64,000 bases of DNA from Mactra quadrangularis (lineage: Eukaryota; Mollusca; Bivalvia; Venerida; Mactridae), in the NCBI GenBank assembly GCA_025267735.1, contig CM046297.1, forward strand, positions 36,110,011-36,174,010, in the 5' to 3' direction. The position numbers and the translations under genes are program-made. A model generated the notes under the pieces. It did not search any database. It saw nothing but the letters and a program-made list of their open reading frames with translations, and was not told the origin of the DNA. Below are positions 15,101-27,100 of this stretch, one piece after another (positions within the stretch are counted from its first letter, which is position 1; each line of letters opens with the position of its first letter).

Positions 15101-18100
15101 TGTCTATATTTATTTCATCCCTGTACCAACTGATCGTTGGCGAGGGAATGCCCATAATGTGACATTCAAAGGCAAATGGGCTTCCTTCAAGGGCATCCAC
15201 AGATTTAAGATTTTTGGTAAATTCTGGATGTACAATTTGTTGATGAGTCTCTGCAATAACAACAGACAGTCATAATTGCATGGTGGATATAAAAAGGGTG
15301 ATGGTAAATGGCTAGAAAACTATATCATTTATTGATTACCATACTACATCTATGAACTCTTAATTGTCCCTTAGAAAAAGTGTCTACAGGGTTTCACTAA
15401 AAAGTGAATAATAAAAACTAACATAAAAGTGATGACAAGTTTAGCCTCTCTAGCCAGTGTGTCCATAGAGTTGTAGTTACCACACATCAATACTATACAA
15501 AGTTGTATGTGCAATACACTAGTGAGACTATTTTCAATAAAAGACAGCTTTTGTTCCATATGATTTAAACAACAAGTCTAGCTAACAATGGATAACATTT
15601 CGCTGGCTTAGCGCGAAACAGTTAAAAAATTGAGTTACAACCGTTTCACGCTAAGCCGGCAGTTTGGCAATTTCTAAATATAATATATGTGCATGTAGAG
15701 GATTCTATATAATTCAAGTTAGTCATACATTAAGTATATATAGACAAAGAAATAAAGAGTCAAAGAGAGTGCAAAGTTAAAAAAAATATTTAAAACATTT
15801 TATAAAAAAAAGAACAGACATTAAAATGTCTAAAATAAAATTTAATGCAATAAAAAGGCCATAAAAATCCTTCTGAATGAGTTGTAAAATAAAAGTATCA
15901 TAAAATAATCAACCATTTGAATCCATTGAAATAGAACTCATGAATCTAAGACAGCAATGTGACAACTCTACATGATTTTAATGAAGTAGCTACAAATAGC
16001 TTTAATTCCATAGCAACCTCCTAGATATTCTATATTTTTATCATTGAAACATCTAAAATCTGTAAAAACAACTACAAAACCATCAAAATCCCTTATATCT
16101 ACGTTTCAAAACAACTATTTTATCATACCATTAAATTGTATAACATCAGGCAATCTTAGATCATGCCATGTAGTTACATGTTGCAATTGTTCTGATAAAA
16201 ACAAATAATTAAACTAATTAATAATCAATTAATGACATATCTACTTCAAATGTCAACTTGAAGAAATACATGGGTTAGAAATGTCCACGATAAAAAGCTG
16301 CAGACTTTAGGTTATTCAGTGTAAGAATTTGCTATAGATTCCTTTTCAACGCTTTGCCTGTTCCCTGGTTTCTAGCAACAAAAATATGTATGCAAGAATA
16401 TAAGATTGTAAGAATTTATACAGAGACGAAAGATTCATAGGAAAGAATTAAACCTACAAGAATTTCTAAATAGTGATCATTAATCCACTAGACTCATAGC
16501 ATTCAATTTGCATAAATATTATGTATTTATATAATCTACAGCATTGCTCCATGATGGTCCTACACTGTGCAAAAATATATTTTTATATAGTCTTGAGCTT
16601 GCCTTTTAAATGCATATATACATATAATAATTAAAGCCATTTTGATACATTATCAATCAGGGCTTCCAATTTGCTTCCGTTCTTTGTTCTAAAAGTCTTT
16701 AAAAACCCTCCAAAAACCCTCATTTATTTGTTTACTGTAGCTGTTCCTGATATGTTTGCTAGCAACTTGTTATGAACTTCCAAAGTGAAGTTTCGAAAAA
16801 GATAGCAAATTGTACGTCAACATTCAACAGTAGAGCAAATTTATCACCAAATAGGGAAAATGGAAGCCTTGATAATATAATGACCTTCAAAATGACCTTG
16901 AGTTGACCTTGAACTCTCACCTTTGACATGAAGGTAAGCAGAAGATTCTGCTTCTCCGACGCCATTGTTGACCTTGACAGTGTATCTAGCAGTGTCTTCA
17001 GAGAATGTCTCTTCAATAGTAAGTGTAGCAATGTTTCCTTCTAGTCTGGTCTCGTAGTCAGGACTGTTTAATGGTAAACTGTCCTTGAACCAGCGTACTT
17101 CAAATGTGATCTCTGATTCAATGTGACATTCAAATATCACCCTGGAAACAGCAAGCAGACAGATATTTTAGCAAATGAAAATAGCAAAGTTCATATGAGG
17201 ACTGTCAGCCAGAAAACAAAACAAAAACAAAAAAACTTTATTGTGAATGGGAATTATAACAAAATATATTTTAATGCCATATATGACCCTTTATTTTTCA
17301 TGACAGAAAGTTCACCTATCACATAACCAGAACAAATGTCTTCAACTTGCTGTTCAATCCAAAATGGGTCAACAAATTTTACTTTATAAAGAAGAAAATC
17401 AACATTTTTCCGTAATACTGACTGCCTTATTCTAAGACAAGCATGTTAACTGGTACACCTTAGTCATGGCTCTCTAATAACTGAGACAAAATGCTAACTT
17501 ACTTCGTTCCTTCCATGACTTCAGCATTTTTAAGATGTTGTGTAATTCTTGGAGGTTTTGGTGGAGCCTCAGCTGTCACGGTAACTTCCATTGGAACAAA
17601 TTCTTCTACAGCTGGTTCCTGGGGTTGGCCTTGTTCCTGAAATAACCATAAAACATGTTTTCATCGGTCTAAAATTAGTATTTGAAAGCCAGTCTAAACT
17701 GAAAGCTTCTGATTGGTCAAATCAAATTTTATGACCTCTGATTGGTCATTTTTAAAATTTGAAGGCCTCTGTTTGGACTTTTCAAATTTGGAAACCATCC
17801 AATCAGAACAATTCTATTAAAGTGAAGAAAGAGTTTTCTATAAGGCAATATTTTAATATATTTCACTTACCAGACTTTGTTTAAGTTTAGCTACTTCATT
17901 GTCAGCTTGTTGGAAACTTTGCATTAAATCTTGATATTGTACATGTATATTGTGTACTCTGCTAGGTCCTTCATCACCTGGGAATAATAATAGTAAAATT
18001 AAGAATAATATAAACAAGAGCTGTCAGAGGAGACAGCATGCTCGACTTAGTAAGTGTTTGTCACAGGAGATGTGGTTGATGATAAGGAACATACATATTT

Positions 18101-21100
18101 TAAAATTTGAAAATATAACCTTAACAAATTCAAAGAAAAAAAAAAGAAATAAATAGAAAACTATAAGTTCAAGGGGGATAACTCTGAAAAAATGTATAAG
18201 GAGTTATGAATCTTGTCACATGAGATGTGGTTGATAATAAGGAACATATATCTAAAGTTTGAAGTCAATACCTGAAGAAATAAAACAGTTGCAGTAAAAA
18301 CAAACATTTTTTAAAGAAAACTCTAATTTCAAGGGGAGATAATTCTGAAAAAAAAATATATTTCGAGTTATGAACCTTGTCACATGAGATGTGGTTGATA
18401 ATAAGGAACATATATTTAAAGTCAATACCTAAAGAAATAAAACAGTTGCAGTAAAAACAAATATTTATTAAAGAAAACTATAAGTTCAAGGGGGATAACT
18501 TTGAAAATAATGTATATGGAGTTATGAACCTTGTCACATGAGATGTGGTTGATAATAAGGAACATATATTTAAAGTTTGAAATCAATACCTAAAGAAATA
18601 AAACAGTTGCAGTAAAAACAAACATTTTTTAAAGAAAACTCTAAGTTCAAGGGGAGATAATTCTGAAAAAATGCATTCGGAGTTATGGACCATGTCACAT
18701 GAGATGTGGTTGATAGAAAGGAACATATATTTAAAGTTTGAAGTTAATATCTTAAGAAATAACAAAGATACAGAAGAAAGTATTTTACTGCACAAAAACT
18801 TTAATCTGTGCACAAAAACTTCAATCAGTTCAAGGGGAGATAATTCTTGAAAAAATGTGTTTGGAGTTATGGACCTTGTCACATGAGATGTGGTTGATAG
18901 TAAGGAACATATATTTAAAGTTTGAAGTTAATATCTTAAGAAATAACAAAGATATAGAAGAAAGTATTTTACTGCACAAAAACTTTAATCAGAAGTGTGG
19001 ACGCGGACGCGGACGCCGACGCCGGGGCGAGTAGGAGAGCTCTACATTACTTCGTAAAGTCGAGCTAAAAAGTTAGTCCATTTTTATAAACATTGTATTT
19101 GCATCCATATCAACTGAACAACCATTGTCTTCGATTGCTTCATGATGTATTGTATGACAAAATAATCGTTTGTACCATTCCTTAAGACTTAGTTTCCATA
19201 CATCCTCATACTTTGTTATGCCAAGGTATTGTTGACAGAAATCAGTAATAAGTTTCATCCAACTCTTCCTTTTTTACATTAATATCAACCAGGTGAACTA
19301 AATGGCAGGCATATATTTTTACAATACATTTTCATGCAGCAGTGATCATCCTAACTGTTTACAAGCTCTGATTTAGAATGTTTTATTGTGATGGACCAAA
19401 TTTCTAACAAGCCTTATTATTATGAAAGAAGTATGCTTCACAAGTCTTCAGGGGAGAATCGTAAGTCAAAGACTTGATACACAAATTATAAAAGCTCACT
19501 TACCATAAAGTTGTATAGCTAATTCCGATATATGTCTTAATCTTTCATCTTGTACAGGTTTACCTTCTTCTACATATTTAGTTAATGGTTTAATTAATTC
19601 ATTAACTTCATCAGGTGATCTACATTGATTAGCTCTAGGCACAAGACTAACCAACATATTGTTTCCTTCTGTCATCCAGAGTTCAGACTGTAAACAGAGT
19701 AGGAAATAGTTTAGTATGAGAAACAAACATTTATTCATCTTGTAAAACACACATCTAAATGGTTTTAGAATCTAAAAGCCTTCAGCAATGAGCTGACTTC
19801 TCCTTCCTTAAGATAAGAAAGTTGTCATTGCTGTAAAATTTCATGGAAAGGCCAGGAATCGTACCTTATCTAAGTTATATCGTTGGTTAACAGTATGGCA
19901 GCTCTTACCCCTTTTCCTTTATGAAATGTCATTTTGAAATCACTACACTTTCCTATTACAGTCAACTTTATTCTTAAAGCATACTGCCTACACAAATCCT
20001 TAGCCAATGAAAGTCAATGGTAAATTATTAAATGGCTAACAGACAGTTTAAGAATATAATATTTAGAAATTCCAAAATACGGGACATACAATTAAACATC
20101 GTAAAACTCAATCTATGTTTGCCTCTTGCACCATTCTAAATCAACAAAGTATCATAAAAACAAAACAAAAATTCATCCTTACCTCTTCAATAAGTTTAAA
20201 GTATTCAATAGATGTATTTAACATGTCTCTATAATCATTGACACTAGTATGGAACGTAGTCCATTTAGTGTTTAATAAATCTATTTCACGGCGTATATGT
20301 ACAGAGTCATAATGCTCATCTTGTACCATAAGTTCTGCCGTGCTTGTAAAGTTTTGTATCTTCTTTTCAATTAACTAAAGAGTTAAAAAAAATAAAAATG
20401 CATGGTATGAAAACATAAAGCAAATTTTTTATATTGAATCAATTCAAAGGTGTTTTAAACTTTTGTTTCAAATCAAAGCGTTGAAAGCACTGAATTAGAG
20501 GGTTAATGATAAAAATAAACAAAGTAGGAAAACGTAAGACATACTTTCTATATTAGATCGATTTTAACTGAGTTTAAAACCATTAACAAATCAAAAGAGC
20601 TGGAAACATTGAATTTGTTATTGTTGGATTAAAGCTAAATGATGGGTTATTTGTATCTTTATTCTAGGCTTTACAAAAAATGTCCAAGATCAGGTAAGGG
20701 CACATAGTCCTTAGATACACCATGGTCTTACTTGCAAAATGCACATATTTACTAAAGATTCCTCATTCAGGTAACATTCAAAAATCTTAACATTTAAAAT
20801 CATAAAATCAAAATGTGTGTAGACAGATACATACCTCAACAGTCATTTCAAACTGTTTAAATGCTTGTGACGTCATTTTAGCAGCAGGTAAAGAGTTACC
20901 ATAGCTACCACGTCTAGCTTGTAAATGATGATGTAACTCATCAATTTCTGAATGAATCTGAAATGTAAAACAAGATAACAGTATGTTTAGACATTGTGAC
21001 TGATAACTAATTCAAGCGGATTAATTCTTAACACTTTAACAAAATGGAATTAATGTCATTGTTAATGTTAATGTTCCAGTACATTGCACTCTTTTATTAG

Positions 21101-24100
21101 TATAGCCTGACAATATGAAAAATTAAAGCGCTGAAAGTACAGCAAAAATAAAATCAAAGTACTGAAAGTACAGGAAACAATAAAATCAAAGCACTGAAGA
21201 GACTTGAATCAATGTACTGAAATTAAAGAAAGTGTACCCACCTGTCTAAGATCAAAGTTGAACTGACAGATTTGTAAATTTTGTCTAAGACGACGTTCTT
21301 GTTCTTCCCATGTGTTGTTCCATCTACTTTTATATTCATCAGTAGCTCCAAGAACTCTTTGTACATCGTCTTTAGCTTCTGCTTCGGCATCCTGAAGTGT
21401 TTGAGAATATTCTAAATGCTTGTTTGATCAAAGCCAGCAAACAGTATTGCTAAAAATTTTGATTCGTTGGTGAATATGTTTTAATTGGATTACTTTTATC
21501 ATTGTAAGTCTTTTATAAATATTACCCAAAATTAAATACATTTTTGTAATGTTAAGCAATATCTTGCTTTTGTTATTTGTGATAGACAATCAAAGTTTGA
21601 TTAAAAACCTTTTCTTCATGCCGAGACATCTTCACTATCATGTTTGATAATCCCAGATAAACTAAATCACCTTTAAACAAGTGTTCCTCGTGGTAGCCAT
21701 TTGGCTTAACTGAAACAATCCCAGGTAAATCTACCGTAAATTATTCTTTTATAGATTTTAAAACAAACAATTACTCTTAATGCCTTGAAATATACAAATG
21801 ATGCAAATACTGTCAAAATCAAAGTACTGTAACTCACTGTTTGCCGAACTCTCACCACAATTTTCTCTCCTTCTTCGGCAGTATAATTAATAAGGTGAGA
21901 AATCTCTTGTTTCTTTCTTTTATGTTCCTCTAACATATTTTCTGCTCTATTTAAATCACTAGGTAATTCTGATTCCAAGTATTCTTTCTCTGTTCTCTCT
22001 ATTAATTTATCAAGCTATAAGACAGAAAAAAGCAAAAAATCAAAGTACTGAAAGTACTAAAAAATGAAATCAAAGTACTGAACCAAATACAAAATGCTAT
22101 AGTTATGTATTGAATTGAAAGAGTTTGAAACATCAAAATCAATCTGGAAAGAAGAAAGTGGAAAATCAAAGAACTGAAAGCATTGAAAAAATGTTATTGC
22201 AGTACAAAAGGTTGTGAAATAAAATCATTAGGTCAAGATTCAAATGAGGTTGACAAATTACCTTTCCTTGAATACGTATAAACAATGCACATGTACAGCC
22301 TACTCTCTTACTTACAGGTTGCTAATTTGGCACACCCATAACATCTTATTAGAGAGAACTCAATGTCAAGGACCTAGACTAATAGTTCCCTGTTGTAGGG
22401 AGGTATATTATGAACATAACTTGCATAAACTTACTTGGTCTAAGTTTTTAAAGAATTGTATAGTCATCTTCAATAATATTTGATATTCATGTATTCTAGC
22501 TTGGAATCTTTGATGAACTTTAACAAGTTCATTTACAATTTGATCCTTTTGGCCCCTAGTATCCCCTTTAAGGGACAATAACTCAGCAGTCTTCAAATGC
22601 TCTTCAATTTCAGCCTGGGCCTTCTGCAAAGTAAGGTAAAAATTATTTCAACAACTCATTTGTAAAAAAACCAATACTAATGGCTATGAAAAGTAAATGG
22701 TTTTACAAAAAAATTGATATATTTGCCTCAAACCAAATATATCTTATCAATGCTCAGTAACACTGTAAACTTAGTGATGAATTTCATTTCAAGTGAATGA
22801 GAAACTATTTTAATCATCTCAATTTAAGAATTCTATATTTTAACATATCAAAACAATGCATTTATTGTGCATATGAATTAATAAAAGCAATCCACATTTT
22901 CAAATACAATTAAATTATCCAATCAAAACAGTCCATTTATTAACTGACTCATATTTTTTTCTCACCAATAAAAATCATTTCCTGTTTATAGATTCAAATT
23001 TAGCTAATCAAAACAGTTCATTTAATTTTGTTTACCAATCGATTGATATAATTGATTATATATGAGAATAAACATGCATACACTGTTCATGCCTGATATG
23101 ATACAAAATTATGTACATAGTTCACATTATGATGATGATTAACTAATAAATAACCCTATTTAAAACTACTCATACTTTCAAATTCAGCTACATTTAAGCC
23201 CTGGTCAAACCTTCAGAACTAGTCAGCACAATCAGGCACAGCTATACTAAATTTGGTGAACTGTCCTCAGTTGTGCAACAATCATATTGCTGCAAAAGCC
23301 AGCCATTGTGACTTTTACAGACCTAATTCATGTAGGTGTGACCTGGGCTTGATAACAAATACTGGATTATTTCCCTTTGCCATATTTTTTTCTATTTAAG
23401 TACATACCTTGAATACATGTAACAGTTCCTAAGACTCTTTAACTATTAAGTATATACTTTTTAATATGTAATTCACACAATTAATTCACAGAGAATGTGA
23501 GTAGAGAAAAATAATTAAAAGAAGCTGAGCATTAAATTTGCAAGAAAATAATTTGTTCCAATATTCAACCCAAAAGAATATTACTCAAGCATTTTAATAC
23601 AATTTGACATCAACTTCAGTTGTCTTAAGCATGTAAGCAGTCATAGTAAAAAACAAATTCCCTTATAGAGCTCTAAGCATTTTTTAGACAGCTAACCAGA
23701 AAGATCTTTTTCAGATTTCCTTTTACGAATCTATGTTATCTGGTGACGCAAGGGGACGACAAGCATGATTAGATGAACCCTTGTAGATGACCTTTGTCAA
23801 ATTTGGTAGTTAAAAGCCCATTGATTTTCACCTTATTTTAAAAAAAATATTTGACTGAAGAAACCTGCACATCAGTCATATGAACATACACTGGTCACAG
23901 TGTGCTCAGAAGAGCTTAAAGAAAGTCATCTTCTCACATCTCCGTACAAATGCATACAGTTTAATATCATAGCAATGTTTATTATTTTAGATCTATACTA
24001 AATCTGAGTTAATTTATATTTACATGTCCAATGTAAACCTAAAAATAACATATAACATAAAAACATAACAAGAACTCTACCAAACAAAGACTACATATAA

Positions 24101-27100
24101 CATAAGGAATGACTAGATAGCAATTTACTGGTGTACTTATTTACATATGCAGGACTTTCATTGTCCCACATTGCTGTGCAATGTCCCTTTACAACCTGAT
24201 TAACCTGAATTTTAATCATGCCTAAGCATGGAAGTATAAGTCAAATTAAAATAGCTATCTAAATAACTCATAAACAGGGATGTAGGGAGGTACCCGCATC
24301 CCATTGATTGTTTCGTTATCAACCAGTAAATTACATTTATCCCTAACAAACATAAACAAGACAGACATGTTAGAAAACATCAAAGTTGCTAAGCAACAGG
24401 TTTTTGACATAACAAGTTAGAAATACAACAGTTGCTAAGCAACCAGTTCAATATCTAGAACATTTATAATGACAACAAAGACATCACCAGTACTAAGTTT
24501 TTTGTGATTGACTAAGTTTTTTGTGATTGACTAAGTTTGTGAAGGACATGCCACCATTCTGTGCTTCTAAAATTAGTACATTGCCATGGAAACTACAAAA
24601 GGCCAATGTCAAGGTCATACAAGACCAAAGGTCAAAATTATTTGAAAATAAAATTTAATACTAGAACAGTATTGCTAATTTTGAATGTTTACAAAATGAA
24701 GTAATTTCTAAATTATAAGTAATTTAAAATTATCATGCTACATATAGAGCCAAAAAATAAAAACAGTTACGCAAATCAGCCATTTGAAAAAAATGTTAAT
24801 AAAAAAGAAAAATAGCTTTTTTGTACACAGCTATAAATACAAAGTACGTATAACTAGCAAAGATTGATTAATAATGAGGCAGGTTTGACTGAGTATTTAA
24901 ATTAAATAAATGAGGAAGGGGTCGATATTTGACAGGAAAAATATTACCCAGGTTTGTATAGAAAATTCAAATTTCTGTTAAACCTGGGGTTTAATTTTCG
25001 CATTTTTTTAATCATGCCTGATTTTAAATTACATATTATAAATCATGCATGCGGTCATGGAATTCTAAACTAAAATTAGATTACACGGGTTTGATTTCCT
25101 GTTTCTACTCGATCATCACGATTGCTAGCATAATCATGTGACGAGCATTTCTACCTGTGCAGTTGGCTCAAATTCCTGTAGCTTGTTTTGGAGTTGCTGG
25201 GCTTCGTCGAGGGAGTTGCCAAGATAACCTGACAAATAGGGCTCAAATTGTTCCTTTTCAATAGCCATAACCCAGTCAATACTCTGTATGGTAATATACA
25301 ACACTCATATATAGACAACAATAAAAAATACAACATTAACAACATGATGGGTTGTGTGTCAATGTGGTTCAAGACAGTATCCTTAAATTTGTTACCATAG
25401 CAACCATTTTGTTGTCAAGTAAATTACAATTTCCTAGCAACCATTTTTTGTTAACTTTAAGACAAAAATCAATGATTTACGAAATGTGAAGTGTGTCAAT
25501 ATCATATTTATGTTACTATAGATATTTGCTATGGAAACCAAATTTAAAGAATACTCTCATAGAAAGTCTGCAAAAAGAGAAAGCAACAACAACAATAACA
25601 ATTACACTGGATGATGTTGTTATGGCAACCAAAATGGTTGACGTGAAAATTACCTCGAATTCTGGCATGAAATTATCGAGTCTTTGTTGATATTCATTAG
25701 CGGCCTCAATTGAGGAACCGAGCTCACCGGCCAGTACAGGGAAAAAATCGGCTTCAAGTTTTTGTACTCTATCAATAGACTGTAACAGAATAGTTGGGGA
25801 TGGATGAAATAAATAAGAATTAGATCATACATTTAGGGCTGCCAATGGTATTTTTTCAAATCAGCTCAATGGTGTTAACTTATTTTAAAAGTCTAGTCAA
25901 TTTAGATCCATTTGGGTTTACATTTACCCTCATTGAATGCATGCATTAAAGTTCAAAATTTAAAAATCTTGATGTTTAAGAACTTTGTAGACTTCGCATA
26001 GAGATAGTTCTTATGTTCTAATTAACCTAAACTCCAGGAGCATCCCTGAAAATTTCATTCCTTGGAATAAACGCAAAATCTTTTGACAGGCAAAACATAA
26101 TTTTTCTTTACACATATAATTGGCAGCCCAGTACAAGGTTAAATGAATAAATACGACAAATAATAATCAAACAAAATTGGGTATCATAATAATTTAAATT
26201 TTGATAATTTTAAAATTTAATAAATATAATGCTTTCAAAATAATACATAACTTATAATATATCAACTAACGGCCAAAATGTTACTTTAAACATCACACAA
26301 ATTAATACAGCAAATCATTTTAAAACTAATAGGTCGAGCAATCATAAAAGAAAATATTTAAGTTGGGTTGATAAAAAGCACTCATAACTACAACCATTCC
26401 AAAATGGTTATACTTTTTAAATATTGTTCAATATTATATTAAATATAATAATTAATAACTGAAAAATAAGGCAATATATTATACATTATAAACAAAATCA
26501 AATATGAAAAACAATGGTCAATTGCCTAAGATATACAACTTGATTCATACTTTTCTTATAAATAAGTTATTCAATTATTATACAAATTTAATGCATTAAT
26601 AAATTCTTACTATTATCCTTACTTATAAAAACATTTCTTCTTATTGGAATAATTAAAATGGCAAATATCCATATAATAATAATAATTTATTTCAGTAACA
26701 ATGACATGGCACATGGCAAACAAATGGTGAATATCACAGTATGTAAAATGCCATATGTTATGTACATCAATACCGTGGATAACACATAAAGAGATAAATC
26801 TCTTATTTCAATTCTGCTACCTCTTATATGATTTCAATTCGTATGATAGCAAATAGAAATGCAGTTATCAAATAAAGTATCAAAATCACTAGAAAATGCC
26901 ACTCTATTACTAATGGAAATTTAATTAAAGGTATATTTTATTGCAGAATTAAACATGGCACCTACCTTTCTGGCATCCTGAATGAACTGATGCCATTGTG
27001 TTTTAAACTGGCGGCTTGTAGACACATGGGTTTGCCATGATTCCCATTGTGTCGTTAAAAATGTCATGTGATCACGGGTGTCCATAAGAGTGGACTCTAC

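Larger units (their letters stand above)
15251..16920. other. 1.7-kb intron between Ig 1 and Ig 2
   Basis: Contains a short palindromic hairpin (15602-15660) and the candidate 63-bp cassette exon (16129-16191). Otherwise AT-rich with no recognisable feature. Confidence 0.55.
20470..22180. repeat. Dispersed intronic motif ATCAAAGTACTGAAAGTAC
   Basis: At least nine variants lie in the introns around exons 15-19 (e.g. 20477, 21125, 21155, 21183, 21819, 22037, 22065, 22162). Single copies also occur near 7996 and 58340. On the transcribed strand it reads CTTTCAGTACTTTGAT, resembling a 3' splice site. Confidence 0.6.

Noticed and set aside
17690..17830. Cluster of ATTGGTC / CCAATCA words as a promoter for the Ig part
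   Set aside because: Similar clusters occur in several other introns (22910, 52600, 60800-60930), there is no ATG-bearing first exon nearby, and the units look like a degenerate local repeat.
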